A stretch of DNA of 64,000 nt from Terrimonas sp. (GTDB lineage: Bacteria > Bacteroidota > Bacteroidia > Chitinophagales > Chitinophagaceae), in NCBI RefSeq assembly GCF_003075435.1, contig NZ_QCZJ01000010.1, forward strand, positions 62,001 through 126,000, read 5' to 3'. This document shows, in pieces, positions 1 through 8,947 of the stretch. The number at the start of each line of letters is the position of its first letter. Position 1 is the first letter of the stretch. The translations under genes were made by a program, and so were the position numbers. The notes beneath the pieces were generated by a model. It was given only the letters and a program-made list of their open reading frames with translations, searched no databases and was not told where the DNA came from.

Positions 1-2
1 CA

Positions 3-1184
3 CCATTACCTTTTAATGAACTTCAGCGATTACAGGATCTATATGCATATGATATACTGGATACACATGCAGAAACGGATTTTGATGAGCTGGTTGAACT
101 CGCAAGTCACATTTTGGGATGCCCGATTTCTTTGGTTACTTTAATTGATAAAGACCGCCAGTGGTTTAAGGCAAAAAGAGGTATTGATTTTTCTTCTACA
201 AAACGCGAGCTTTCTTTTTGTGCACATACTATTTTACAGAATGATGTGATGGTGGTGGAAGATGCTGAGAAAGATGAAAGATTTTCTGATAATCCGTGTG
301 TGGCAGGTGAGCTGCGTATCAGGTTTTATGCCGGGGCACCTATTATTTCGCCTGCCGGTCATAAACTGGGAACGCTTTGTATAGCAGACAGAAATCCCAG
401 GTCGCTGTCTGCTGACGAGCACAGGTATCTTGTGCTGTTATCAAGCCAGGTTACAAAATTGCTGGAAATAAGGAAGAGGAATATAGTTATACGGGAAAGG
501 GCTGCCGAGATTATAAAACTTAAGAGTGATGCCATTAATCGCTATATTGGCGATATTGAGCATGAAAAAAAAGTCATAGCCAGGGATCTGCATGAGCAAT
601 TTGCACAGGAAATAGCTTCAAGCCTGATGTACCTGAAAATGGCAGAAAAGGAAAAAACGGAAAAGCAATTGAGCTATATACTGTCTGCTAAAGAACAATT
701 GAATAACACATTGCATAATATCCGTAACCTTTCTTATAAAATTTCGCCGCTTGCCAACCAGTTATTGGATACCGGCGAAATGGTATCGGAATATGTAAAA
801 AGTGTAGCAGCTACCTGCTCATTTAAAATCATTTTGAACCTGCCTGATATAAGCAATATCAGAGCTGACCGTGAAAGATTATTAATTCTGATACGGACGA
901 TTGAATTATGGCTGAAAATGCTGAATTACAGAAAGGATATAACCGAGGTGCAGATTACGGTTAAAATAAAATCACAATTGCTGATAGAGATTAAACATAA
1001 CGGCATCGCTATTGATGAAAGTCTTAAAAACGAAATGCTTCAGCATATTTTATGCGATAAAATTTATTCCTATAATGGCAGTGTGAATATTCCTTTAGAA
1101 CAAGGGAAAAATATGCTGCTCATTACATTACCGTTGCCGGAATATATAAATGAAAAACCTGTGCCTGGCATACTATATAATTAG
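3..1184 (+). CDS. GAF-domain sensor histidine kinase-like protein, 5' end outside window
   Basis: The reading frame is open to the left edge of the window, so the N terminus is missing; 393 residues are visible. The first ~165 residues form a GAF domain of the type that begins with LQ-LYAYDILDT and contains DKDRQWFKAKRG. A DHp-like segment follows (KKVIARDLHEQFAQEIASS), with the histidine of a HisKA_3-type E/D-LHE box. The C-terminal ~130 residues sit where an HATPase domain should be, but the ATP-lid motifs are poor: the usual DNGxG is KHNGIA and no clear N-box is visible. It is probably a two-component sensor or a degenerate kinase. The stop codon TAG is formed at the junction with the repeat at 1181-1513, so the C terminus may have been altered by that insertion. 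Confidence 0.8.
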   Translation, partial: PLPFNELQRLQDLYAYDILDTHAETDFDELVELASHILGCPISLVTLIDKDRQWFKAKRGIDFSSTKRELSFCAHTILQNDVMVVEDAEKDERFSDNPCVAGELRIRFYAGAPIISPAGHKLGTLCIADRNPRSLSADEHRYLVLLSSQVTKLLEIRKRNIVIRERAAEIIKLKSDAINRYIGDIEHEKKVIARDLHEQFAQEIASSLMYLKMAEKEKTEKQLSYILSAKEQLNNTLHNIRNLSYKISPLANQLLDTGEMVSEYVKSVAATCSFKIILNLPDISNIRADRERLLILIRTIELWLKMLNYRKDITEVQITVKIKSQLLIEIKHNGIAIDESLKNEMLQHILCDKIYSYNGSVNIPLEQGKNMLLITLPLPEYINEKPVPGILYN

Positions 1185-1513
1185 GACTTGCTGTTTAACT
1201 CCCGGCATTTATTTTTTTAAGTTTTTACCAGTAACCGGGTTAGCCGCCGCTTTTTGTCTGGTTTCGCCGAAGGCGAAATTGAAAAAATGCGAAGTATATT
1301 TTTTCAAAAGACAAAAAGCAGCGGCGTTCCGGTTACGCAGCCCGCCGGCTGTGGAGGCAAAAAAGGTTCGTAAAATTTAATTATGTCGAAACAGCTGCAT
1401 GGTTTTTGAAAAATTTGATTCAAAACCCTTGCAGCAATTTAATAACCAATGCATGAATATACAATGATCTTTATCAGCATATCACCAAAATGGAGTTAAA
1501 CAGCAAGCCCTAA
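1181..1513 (+). repeat. MITE-like element, copy 1
   Basis: This 333-bp non-coding element is bounded by inverted ends: TTAGGACTTGCTGTTTAACT at the left, and AGTTAAACAGCAAGCCCTAA at the right. It matches copy 2 (17112-17445) along its whole length in the opposite orientation. The interior is a large imperfect hairpin: GCCGCTTTTTGTCT pairs with AGACAAAAAGCAGCGGC, and TTTCGCCGAAGGCGAAA forms a further palindrome. TAATTA occurs on both sides of copy 1 and may be a target duplication. There is no transposase, so it would need to be moved in trans. Confidence 0.85.
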
Positions 1514-1534
1514 TTAGCAGTATAGGAGATGAGC

Positions 1535-2269
1535 CTATTTTCTCATCCTCATCCACGGATTACTGATCAGCACAACATTAAAGTAAAACTGGCTTATCCG
1601 GTCTTCCGGGGCATTGGCCAATGATTGTCTATCATTGGTTCTCCATGCACGTTTTTGAAAACTACCTGTATAACCTGCCTGTAGACCTATAGAAGCAGGA
1701 TGTTTTGGAGATTTGAATAATACTCCGGCTCCTGCACGATACACAAAAAAGCCATTGGTAAACTTTACAGGCGTAATGTTTTGCTGCACGATGGGAGATT
1801 CAAGTACATCATCAAAATCCACCTGGGAATTATCCTTATAAAATACTGACTGGTATCCCTGGTAACCTAAACCGACTAATGGAAATAAGGTGATATGTTC
1901 GTTCTTCAGAACGTCATAGCCAATGTTGGCATTAAAACCTATATACCTTATTGTGCTGCTTTTTTCATCACGCCTTGCGCTCATGCTGCTGCCCAATGTT
2001 ATGCCCGCATCAGAGATAATGCGGTTTCTTTCTTTAAACCAGCCAAGACCGATGGTGGCTGTGTAGTTTTTTAATGGTTCATATTGGGGGAGATTGACCA
2101 GCCTGTTGTTAAGCCCGCTGAATTTTTGAAAACTTCCGCCTAAGGTGCGGCTTAGTGATGGCATATATTCTGCCATTTTTTCTTTATCCCATTTCTTATG
2201 TTCCTTTTTATGTTGCGCTGTAGCTGGCAATACAGCGATGCTGAATAAGCAGCAGATGATGAGCTTCAT
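1535..2269 (-). CDS. Secreted or outer-membrane beta-barrel-like protein, unknown function
   Basis: The 244-residue product starts at an ATG (2269-2267) that opens a clear signal peptide (MKLIICCLFSIAVLPATAQ). Fourteen further in-frame residues upstream do not look like a signal peptide and were not used. The mature part begins with a charged HKKEHKKWDKEKM stretch. It continues with alternating hydrophobic/aromatic segments and glycine turns (ATIGLGWFKERNR, GFNANIGYDVL, GLQAGYTGSF) typical of small outer-membrane barrels of Bacteroidetes, and ends in an amphipathic strand (FYFNVVLISNPW). No specific family is recognised. It lies downstream of the DUF5995 gene on the same strand but 216 bp away, so it is probably transcribed separately. 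Confidence 0.65.
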   Translation of the reverse strand: MKLIICCLFSIAVLPATAQHKKEHKKWDKEKMAEYMPSLSRTLGGSFQKFSGLNNRLVNLPQYEPLKNYTATIGLGWFKERNRIISDAGITLGSSMSARRDEKSSTIRYIGFNANIGYDVLKNEHITLFPLVGLGYQGYQSVFYKDNSQVDFDDVLESPIVQQNITPVKFTNGFFVYRAGAGVLFKSPKHPASIGLQAGYTGSFQKRAWRTNDRQSLANAPEDRISQFYFNVVLISNPWMRMRK

Positions 2270-2485
2270 GATAATATATTTATGATTTTGTATTACAAAC
2301 GAAGTGCCCAAATTACTGGATGCGTGAAGGAAAGAAAGAACGCTTATATTTTAAATGGTTTTGAGAACTTTAAGATTTGCTGAATAAAGTTATATATTAA
2401 TGAGTGGCCACGTGTGGTTGGCAGGCGACGCCCTGCAGTTGATAAGCATTACGGGACTGCAGGTAACATAAGAACTTTAAATGTT

Positions 2486-3265
2486 TTAGTCTACAATTGT
2501 TGTATCAATAAGATTGATGGTTCTGGCTGCATCATCATATTCTGTTGTGCGTATAGCTTTCAACATCATACCTGTTAATAAACCTGGAGATGCTATGCCC
2601 TGGCAAACGCGAAGTACAACGGTATCCATCTGGTTGATGTAAAACTGCTTTTGTTCTGTATTCAGTCCTGCCAGTATAAGTGCGCTGCTCCAGGAAGCCG
2701 TTCTGGCTTTATCTATACTGAAATTTAATACAGGCACATGCCTGCCGGATACTATTTTATCCAGCAGCCGCATTGGCAGCCAAACCTGTGAAAGGCATTC
2801 CTGCACATCATCAATTAATGTGGCGATTACGTCGTTTATCTTATTAAAATCATTTTGTAACGCATCTATCCCGTTTTTGTCAGCCATTTCGGCCGTGGCA
2901 ATAGCAAGATCGAGATTAATATGTGTATTTACGCCAAGTAAAATATGCTGCACAACGGTAAGATCATTATTACTGCAATTGTCAAAAACAAACTTCCACG
3001 ATGATGTACACTGCCCGCCGGCCTTGTATGCTTCATATGCATCAATATAGCGCTGCGCGAAAACAACATCTAACCTGTCCATCCTGCTGCCATCTTCAAA
3101 AAGATTATGCTTTATACCTTCATCAACAGCTATGGTCATTCTTTTATATAAAGCGGCAAAATACCCAAAGCAGCTTTTTTCAGTTTTGGTTTGCTGAACA
3201 ATAGCATCAAGACGGGTAATTACTTCAGCAATGTTTTGAATCGGCATATAAAGGGATTTGTACAA
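2486..3265 (-). CDS. DUF5995 family protein
   Basis: The 259-residue protein resembles DUF5995. It has the segment RLDVVFAQRYIDAYEAY near residue 70 and the family hallmark LGVNTHINLDLAIATAEM near residue 115. It looks soluble and helical, with no signal peptide. A second ATG six codons downstream (MPIQN) is also possible. The biochemical role of the family is not known to me. It is the next gene after the heme oxygenase on the same strand (gap 108 bp), so co-transcription is possible but not shown. Confidence 0.7.
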   Translation of the reverse strand: MYKSLYMPIQNIAEVITRLDAIVQQTKTEKSCFGYFAALYKRMTIAVDEGIKHNLFEDGSRMDRLDVVFAQRYIDAYEAYKAGGQCTSSWKFVFDNCSNNDLTVVQHILLGVNTHINLDLAIATAEMADKNGIDALQNDFNKINDVIATLIDDVQECLSQVWLPMRLLDKIVSGRHVPVLNFSIDKARTASWSSALILAGLNTEQKQFYINQMDTVVLRVCQGIASPGLLTGMMLKAIRTTEYDDAARTINLIDTTIVD

Positions 3266-3373
3266 GTTACGGTAGAAAACAGAGATAACAAATTACAACC
3301 AATTCTTGATTGTGTTTTAAATACTGGCTCTTCTGGTACAAATAAAGGAGCTGCTGAAACTTTCCTGCAATTT

Positions 3374-3952
3374 TTAAGCGGTAGTAACGTATTCTTCGTA
3401 AAATTTATCGCACCACTCTTCCATTTTACTGAATGTATCGTTTGCTGATTTTACAATTTTTTCTTCATTGTTTGCCGCCCGCTCATTTACTGCTGCTATA
3501 AAAGATTGCCACATCGGTAAATTATCTTTACCATACCCATTAAAAAAAGTGAGCGATTCAGGTGGAATAGCTGCCTGCTTATTCAGCATTTTAGCAATAA
3601 TAGTTCCTCCCATAGTTGAGCCCTCCATTACGTATAAAACACCTAAAGCCTCTATTACATCATTTACCTGCGGCAGATTTCCGCACTTTCTGAAATTAAT
3701 TGCCCCTGAAGAAATGGTATTGATATCCTTAAGAATGGTGTCGCTTTTTCTTCTCTGGCTATAAGCAGGTATAATGTTGTTGTTGATATATTTATTGAGC
3801 AGCGGCTCAAGGGGTGCATAATACCCATAAAAGAGACGAAGCAGCTTTTCATAATCCTTTCCTGATGCTACTTTCTTAATATAACCCACCATTTTCTTTT
3901 CAAGCGAAAGATGAGCCTGCTTTGTCTTTTCTTTAAGTTTTGCCGCGACCAT
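3374..3952 (-). CDS. Heme oxygenase-like protein (biliverdin-producing)
   Basis: The 192-residue all-helical protein matches bacterial heme oxygenases (HemO/BphO type) in length and motifs. The N-terminal helix KEKTKQAHLSLEKKM carries the likely proximal histidine (about residue 14). The distal helix has the conserved glycine-rich segment LGVLYVMEGSTMGGTII. Family members open heme to biliverdin, CO and Fe2+, either for iron recovery or to supply the chromophore of bacteriophytochromes. No phytochrome gene is in the window; the GAF kinase at the left edge lacks a visible chromophore-binding region. Cytoplasmic. Confidence 0.82.
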   Translation of the reverse strand: MVAAKLKEKTKQAHLSLEKKMVGYIKKVASGKDYEKLLRLFYGYYAPLEPLLNKYINNNIIPAYSQRRKSDTILKDINTISSGAINFRKCGNLPQVNDVIEALGVLYVMEGSTMGGTIIAKMLNKQAAIPPESLTFFNGYGKDNLPMWQSFIAAVNERAANNEEKIVKSANDTFSKMEEWCDKFYEEYVTTA

Positions 3953-4144
3953 GTATTACTTATTATTATGCAATTTACGGTATCGGATTTTATTTCGTGT
4001 TATGTATAGATTAAGTTCGGGGGGCGCGAATCAAGCAAAAAATATTGAATATACATTACAGGGATATTTTTACTAAATTTGTTAGTATGAAAACTGTTCT
4101 GGAAACAACAAAAATTCACTTACAATAATATTAGCATACATTCC

Positions 4145-5386
4145 ATGTTTTACAAAGCAGATCTCCATATTCATTCTCATTATGCAAAAGCAACAAGTCC
4201 GCAATTAACACTGGAATTACTGGCAAAATGGGCAGCAATAAAAGGAATACAATTGCTGGGTACAGGCGATTTTACACATCCTGCATGGCTGAAAGAGATA
4301 AAAGAAAAACTGAAAGCGGCAGGTAACGGATTTTTTTATTTAAAAAACGCCGGCGATACAGGGTTTTGCTTATCCACTGAGATATCTTCTGTGTATGTAT
4401 ATGGCAATAAAGTACGAAAGAATCATAACCTGGTATACATGCCTGATATTGATGCTGTGGAAAGATTCAATAAAAAGTTGAGTAAGTATGGCGATCTTTC
4501 TTCAGATGGCAGACCAACTGTAACGCTGTCTTCCCGCGATTTGCTTGAAATGGTGCTGGAAATCTCTGATCATGCACACCTGGTGCCTGCCCATGCATGG
4601 ACGCCATGGTTTTCGACTTTGGGTTCCAAAGGCGGATATGATAGCATAGAAGAATGTTTCAGGGATTTAACACCAGACATATTTGCCATTGAAACCGGTT
4701 TATCTTCTGATCCGGCAATGAACTGGCAATGGAGCAAACTTGATCATTTGGCTATGATGTCAAGTTCTGATGCACATTCACTTCATAATCTTGGCAGGGA
4801 GGTTAATTTGTTTGATACGGATTTTACATATGATGCAATGTTTAATGCGGTGAAAAACAAAAATGGCTTTTCAGGCACTTATGAATTTTTTCCTGAAGAA
4901 GGTAAATATTCTTTTGACGGACATAGAAAATGCGGCATATCTATGTCGCCTGAATTGAGCAATAAAGTAAATAATATTTGCCCTGTTTGCAAAAAGCAGC
5001 TAACCATTGGCGTTATGAGCAGGGTGAGCAAGTTGTCGGATCGCAGCGTAGCTGTCAGGCCTGCAAATGCAGCGGCTTTTGAGTATATTATTCCACTTCG
5101 TGAAATATTGTCCGAAATAAATGGAACAGGAGTGAACAGCATAAAAGTGGAAAAGGCATATACCAATGCTATTTCATTTTTTGGAAACGAATTTGCTTTA
5201 TTAAAAGAGGCGCCGCCTGATGGTATAAGGAAATATGACCCGGTGCTTGGCGAAGCGATATCCCGTATGAGATTGGGTAAAGTAAACAGGGTAGCGGGCT
5301 ATGATGGTATATACGGTAAAATAATGTTATTTGAAAAAGATGAATTGCAAAAAAATAAATCAACCCAGGTAAGCTTGTTTATATGA
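4145..5386 (+). CDS. PHP-domain nuclease resembling endonuclease Q
   Basis: The 413-residue protein opens with the PHP metal-binding motif DLHIHSHYAKATS (residues 6-18), followed by LLGTGDFTHPAW, HLVPAHAWTPWF and a late SSSDAHS motif, all metal-ligand regions of the PHP fold. Near residue 265 a zinc-finger-like segment (HRKCGISM, then CPVCKKQ) matches the Cys cluster of the EndoQ group. EndoQ enzymes cleave DNA 5' of deaminated bases (uracil, hypoxanthine) and abasic sites; they are best known from Thermococcales and a few bacteria. The old label for such proteins was UvrD-associated PHP protein. It lies 37 bp upstream of ytxJ and may share its transcript. Confidence 0.75.
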   Translation: MFYKADLHIHSHYAKATSPQLTLELLAKWAAIKGIQLLGTGDFTHPAWLKEIKEKLKAAGNGFFYLKNAGDTGFCLSTEISSVYVYGNKVRKNHNLVYMPDIDAVERFNKKLSKYGDLSSDGRPTVTLSSRDLLEMVLEISDHAHLVPAHAWTPWFSTLGSKGGYDSIEECFRDLTPDIFAIETGLSSDPAMNWQWSKLDHLAMMSSSDAHSLHNLGREVNLFDTDFTYDAMFNAVKNKNGFSGTYEFFPEEGKYSFDGHRKCGISMSPELSNKVNNICPVCKKQLTIGVMSRVSKLSDRSVAVRPANAAAFEYIIPLREILSEINGTGVNSIKVEKAYTNAISFFGNEFALLKEAPPDGIRKYDPVLGEAISRMRLGKVNRVAGYDGIYGKIMLFEKDELQKNKSTQVSLFI

Positions 5387-5423
5387 ATATTCTTATCCGG
5401 AACAATAGCAAAATTTCGGCAAT

Positions 5424-5759
5424 ATGAAATGGAATAAGTTAGAAACGGAAACACAATGGCAGCAGATATTGGAAAACTCAAAACAGCGGCTTCAGCTTGT
5501 GTATAAGCATTCTACACGCTGTTCAATAAGCAGTGTGGTGAAAAGCAGGCTGGAAAGGGCAAACGTGCCGGCAGGCATAGATTTTTATTTTCTTGACCTT
5601 ATCAGCTTCAGGTCAGTTTCAAATAAGATAGCGGAAGATATGCGGGTGATACACGAATCTCCGCAGGTACTGCTGATCAAAGATGGTGAATGTATTTATA
5701 ATGAAAGCCATACCGGAATAAATATGGATGATATTGTTGCGGAAGGAATGCGGGCGTAA
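5424..5759 (+). CDS. ytxJ: Monothiol bacilliredoxin YtxJ
   Basis: The 111-residue protein has a thioredoxin-like fold and the single-cysteine active site STRCSISS (Cys about residue 33) in place of CxxC, as in the YtxJ (DUF2847) family. The usual motif is T-R-C-P-I-S; here Pro is Ser. Family members act in bacillithiol-dependent de-thiolation, so the host probably makes bacillithiol. It lies 37 bp after the EndoQ-like gene on the same strand, and a mini-ORF plus terminator follow it. Confidence 0.85.
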   Translation: MKWNKLETETQWQQILENSKQRLQLVYKHSTRCSISSVVKSRLERANVPAGIDFYFLDLISFRSVSNKIAEDMRVIHESPQVLLIKDGECIYNESHTGINMDDIVAEGMRA

Positions 5760-5819
5760 TTTGCTACAATTAATTCGTATATTAGTAGTTGCAATTCACC
5801 AAATAAAAAGGAGGTATTC

Positions 5820-5867
5820 ATGAAATCTACAGATAAATCATGGAAATCTTCGGTTATTATCGCGTAA
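5820..5867 (+). CDS. 15-codon mini-ORF with perfect Shine-Dalgarno
   Basis: The mini-ORF encodes MKSTDKSWKSSVIIA. It is preceded by AAGGAGG (5808-5814) five bases before the ATG, an unusually strong site for a Bacteroidete, where most genes lack one. It lies 60 bp after ytxJ. Downstream come a perfect 14-bp palindrome CTGACAATTGTCAG (5893-5906) and then a terminator hairpin. It could be a tiny peptide gene at the end of the ytxJ transcript or an independent small RNA; function unknown. Confidence 0.4.
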   Translation: MKSTDKSWKSSVIIA

Positions 5868-5907
5868 CCGGGTTATCCATAAAAATAATCTGCTGACAAT
5901 TGTCAGG

Positions 5908-5939
5908 AGCCATCGGTAAAACGATGGCTTTTTATTTTT
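5908..5939 (+). terminator. Rho-independent terminator
   Basis: The stem is AGCCATCG / CGATGGCT (8 bp) with loop GTAAAA, followed by a T-rich run (5929-5939). It ends the EndoQ-ytxJ-mini-ORF transcript. It may also act for the convergent aldo/keto reductase gene, which ends at 5946. Confidence 0.75.
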
Positions 5940-5945
5940 GCTTAT

Positions 5946-6803
5946 TTAATCAACGAGAGGTAAGCGTTCCGGCCACAAGTCAGGCAACTCCCCACTGAAG
6001 CCCATTTGCGGTAAATTGTTTATCTGTTCAATTTCTTCATCTGCAAGATTAAAATCAAAAACATCCATATTCTCTGCTATTCTTTCTTTGGTAGTAGATT
6101 TGGGAATAGGGATGGCGCCGTGCTCTATAATCCATCGAAGGCAAATTTGTGAAACAGATTTATTATGTTTTTTCGCCAGTGATTGAAGTAATGGATTCTT
6201 AAAAACCCTTCCGCGGGCCAGTGGCGACCAGGCTTCAATGGCAATATTATGCTGCTTGCAGTAACCTGTAACTTCCGGTTGCCAATAGCCGGGATGAAAT
6301 TCAATTTGATTCAATGCCGGTCTTACTTTAGCGGTTTGCATTAATGCACCAAGTTGAACAGGAAAGAAATTACTTACGCCAATGGATTTTATCTTTCCTT
6401 CCTGCTGCAGTTCTTCCATTGCTTTCCAGGAATCTGCATTGGCTTTTTGCCAGTTATCATAATTACGTGCATTGGCAGGCCAATGTATAAGATACAAATC
6501 TATATAATCAAGTTGCAATAGCTGCAGTGATCTTTCAAAAGCTTTCTTCGCTTCATTATAACCCAGTTCCTCCCGCCATAATTTTGTAGTAATAAATAAT
6601 GCTGTACGCGGAATACCGCTTTTGCGGATGCCTGCTCCAACTACAGCTTCATTCTCATATTTGGCAGCAGTATCAAATAGCCGGTAGCCTTTTTCAACAG
6701 CGAATTTAATGGCATCAATGGCTTCCTCTTCCGTGGCTTTATAAGTGCCAAAACCAATAGAAGGTATGCTGTTACCATCATTAAGGGTAATGAAGCTTGT
6801 CAT
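5946..6803 (-). CDS. Aldo/keto reductase
   Basis: The 285-residue NADPH-dependent oxidoreductase has the (beta/alpha)8 AKR fold. The catalytic tetrad is visible: Asp in GYRLFDTAAKYENE (about residue 44), Tyr in the same segment, Lys in FITTKLW and His in LYLIHWP. The NADPH-binding C-terminal motif IPIPKSTTKERIAENM is present. Length and motifs fit the AKR5-like group (2,5-diketo-gluconate or methylglyoxal reductases); the substrate cannot be set from sequence. Single gene, convergent with ytxJ. Confidence 0.88.
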   Translation of the reverse strand: MTSFITLNDGNSIPSIGFGTYKATEEEAIDAIKFAVEKGYRLFDTAAKYENEAVVGAGIRKSGIPRTALFITTKLWREELGYNEAKKAFERSLQLLQLDYIDLYLIHWPANARNYDNWQKANADSWKAMEELQQEGKIKSIGVSNFFPVQLGALMQTAKVRPALNQIEFHPGYWQPEVTGYCKQHNIAIEAWSPLARGRVFKNPLLQSLAKKHNKSVSQICLRWIIEHGAIPIPKSTTKERIAENMDVFDFNLADEEIEQINNLPQMGFSGELPDLWPERLPLVD

Positions 6804-6971
6804 AATTTTTTGGTTTGTTAAATGTTGTTTTCATAAAGGAACAATTATAATGCCATCAAGACATAATTATAAACAGGGCACAATGGGTTTGAAAATTTGA
6901 AAATAGAAATATAATGTAAATTGTTTAATTCATAACAAATACCTGCCGTTCCAAAGAGTATGCCTGGTGTC

Positions 6972-7485
6972 TTATAAAGACATCATTACGTTTGAATTGA
7001 GAAAATAAGGTTTCCTGCGTTGCGCCGTGTGTATAATGATTTAACATTACAACAAATACTTTTTTATAGAATAGCACACGGAATAACTGATGATACTGAT
7101 AAACACCGATACATTCCGTAAATATCCGCCATATCCGTTTTATCTGTGTTCCATTCTGCGTATTGGGCATGCCCGAAGTTATTTTTAAATAACCCCTGAT
7201 ATATTTCCTGCCACGAATTTCGGTGTCTGCCCGGCGGGAATGGGTTTGTTACACAAAGAGCCACGAAGGATACATAAAGTTACACAGAGCGTTTTATTAT
7301 TCTTTGTGGTTCTTTGTGTAGCCTTCGTGTACCTCCGTGAAGTAACCAGTGAATAATGCAACCGGTAAGCCGGGAACTTATAAGCTGTAACCGGGCATCC
7401 TGCCGCGTAGCGGTTACCTGTTTGTAGAAAGAAAGCAAATGTCATCTTCATATTTTTCCTGAATCAGGCTTGGTACTCGGAATGA
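6972..7485 (+). repeat. Long dispersed intergenic repeat, copy A
   Basis: This ~500-bp non-coding sequence is repeated, nearly identical and in the same orientation, at 41469-41949. It is a mosaic. A first part carries AAATATCCGCCATATCCG (related to shorter repeats at 13061, 20431 and 63424). A middle part is a long hairpin, GCCACGAAGGATAC...CACAAAGAA opposite TTCTTTGTG...CCTTCGTG. A 3' part ends near CTTGGTACTCGGAATGA. Copy A carries about 30 bp (around 7365-7395) that copy B lacks. It fills the 756-bp gap between the aldo/keto reductase and fructosamine kinase genes. Confidence 0.85.
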
Positions 7486-7559
7486 AATAAGTTTTATATC
7501 CCATCACTTCATTCAGTAACTTTACCTGATCTATACAGAAATCTAACACCATCTATTTC

Positions 7560-8441
7560 ATGTTTCATTCTTCTTTCGTTACTTATCTGCAGGAAAAGTT
7601 TACCGGTTTCTTTTCATCGGATACTATTATTTATAAACACACTCCTGTTACGGGCGGAGATATTAACCAGGCATTTTTGCTTGAAACCAGCCAGGGACGA
7701 TTTCTTATAAAAATTAACGCGGCAATGTATGGGTTGGATATGTTTGAAAAGGAAGCGAAAGGATTGCTGCAATTAGCCGATACCAAAAGCCTGAGGGTAC
7801 CAATGCCGCTGTTTGACGGAAAATATCACCAGGAATTATTTTTTGTGATGGAATATATTGAACAGGGACCGCAGGTGAATGATTTTTGGGAATTATTTGG
7901 TGAGGGTATTGCAAATCTCCATACTAACAGTAATGCATATTTTGGTTTAGCATATAATAATTTTATTGGCAGTCTTACCCAGCCCAATAATACACATGAA
8001 ACCTGGGCTGATTTTTATGCTAAGGAAAGATTAATGCCGCTTGCGCATAAGGCAAATAAAAGAGGTGTGCTGACAAATGAATATATTGAACAGGTTGAGA
8101 AAATCGGGAACAAATTATCATCCATTTTCCCGGATGAGAAGCCGGCATTGCTGCATGGTGATTTATGGAGCGGCAATTTTATGGCAGATGAAAAAGGGAA
8201 TCCGGTAATTTTCGATCCCGCGGTTTATTATGGCAACCGCGAAATGGATATTGCGATGTCTTTATTATTCGGTGGATTTGATGATGCGTTTTATGACGCT
8301 TATAATGCTCATTACCCGCTACAACCAGGCTGGCAGGAAAGAGTCGGCCTATGCCAGCTATACCCGCTGCTGGTTCATCTTACACTGTTTGGAGGAAGTT
8401 ATTATGAAAGAGTGGTTGAGATAATAAAGCAGTACAGGTAA
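7560..8441 (+). CDS. Fructosamine/ketosamine-3-kinase family protein
   Basis: The 293-residue protein has a kinase-like fold. It shows the family N terminus (TPVTGGDINQAFLLET, FLIKIN with the ATP-binding Lys), the catalytic loop LLHGDLWSGNFM, and the metal-binding Asp in VIFDPAVYYGNREMDIAMS. These are hallmarks of fructosamine kinases, which phosphorylate sugar-amine adducts on glycated proteins or small molecules so that they break down. Length fits the family. Single gene between repeats; cytoplasmic. Confidence 0.9.
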   Translation: MFHSSFVTYLQEKFTGFFSSDTIIYKHTPVTGGDINQAFLLETSQGRFLIKINAAMYGLDMFEKEAKGLLQLADTKSLRVPMPLFDGKYHQELFFVMEYIEQGPQVNDFWELFGEGIANLHTNSNAYFGLAYNNFIGSLTQPNNTHETWADFYAKERLMPLAHKANKRGVLTNEYIEQVEKIGNKLSSIFPDEKPALLHGDLWSGNFMADEKGNPVIFDPAVYYGNREMDIAMSLLFGGFDDAFYDAYNAHYPLQPGWQERVGLCQLYPLLVHLTLFGGSYYERVVEIIKQYR

Positions 8442-8536
8442 GCTATAAGTTGTCAGCAATCAGCTATTAGCGGTCAGCTTTGGGTGTCGGCTATAAACGT
8501 CTTATATTTTCACTATTCAGTATTGCCCATTCAATA

Positions 8537-8923
8537 CTACTCCTTTACGTCAAACCAAACTTTTTTTTCATTGTTCCAGGTGCCGTTATAATTGATCGTT
8601 AACTCTTCCCCCGGTCGTATTGCTCTTACTGTTTTTATAAACATGGTGTTGTCATCATAGTCCATAAAATATTCGCAGTTAGATTGATAGGAATGATTGT
8701 AAACAGGAATATATCCCAGCGCCATGCAGCATTGATCTTCATTATCTCCCCACACAAAAATATAGTCGTGTAGTAAAGTTTGGTCGATCAGCTTTCTTTC
8801 ATCATTGCTCATTACAATTACGGGCGATACTTCTATTACTGTCTCAGGCTTTATTTTTTTTCTTGTAAAAACACCCCGTCCTTTATCTTTGGTAAAATCA
8901 ATATACAAAAAGTCTGATATCAT
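8537..8923 (-). CDS. SET-domain protein, putative lysine methyltransferase
   Basis: The 128-residue protein is essentially one SET domain. It starts with GRGVFTRKKIKPETVIE, then has the pseudoknot motifs YNHSYQSNCEY (NHS..NC, near residue 85) and GEELTINYNG (near residue 110). Such short bacterial SET proteins are common in Bacteroidetes; the methylated target is unknown. There is no post-SET cysteine cluster. Separate transcription unit, convergent with the fructosamine kinase. Confidence 0.85.
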   Translation of the reverse strand: MISDFLYIDFTKDKGRGVFTRKKIKPETVIEVSPVIVMSNDERKLIDQTLLHDYIFVWGDNEDQCCMALGYIPVYNHSYQSNCEYFMDYDDNTMFIKTVRAIRPGEELTINYNGTWNNEKKVWFDVKE

Positions 8924-8947
8924 ATTTTTAACAACATCTTTTTTATC

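Noticed and set aside
1150-1380. 76-codon ORF overlapping the MITE
   Set aside because: It begins inside the kinase gene and runs through the hairpin of the repeat; Lys/Arg-rich nonsense composition.
2486-2500. TAGTCTAC near the end of the DUF5995 gene as a further palindrome site
   Set aside because: Only one half-site is present, inside a coding region, with no GTAGACT partner at the right spacing.
7064-7264. 66-codon minus-strand ORF also present at 41558-41758
   Set aside because: It lies fully inside the long palindromic intergenic repeat; the amino acids show no protein-like pattern and the identity follows from the DNA repeat.
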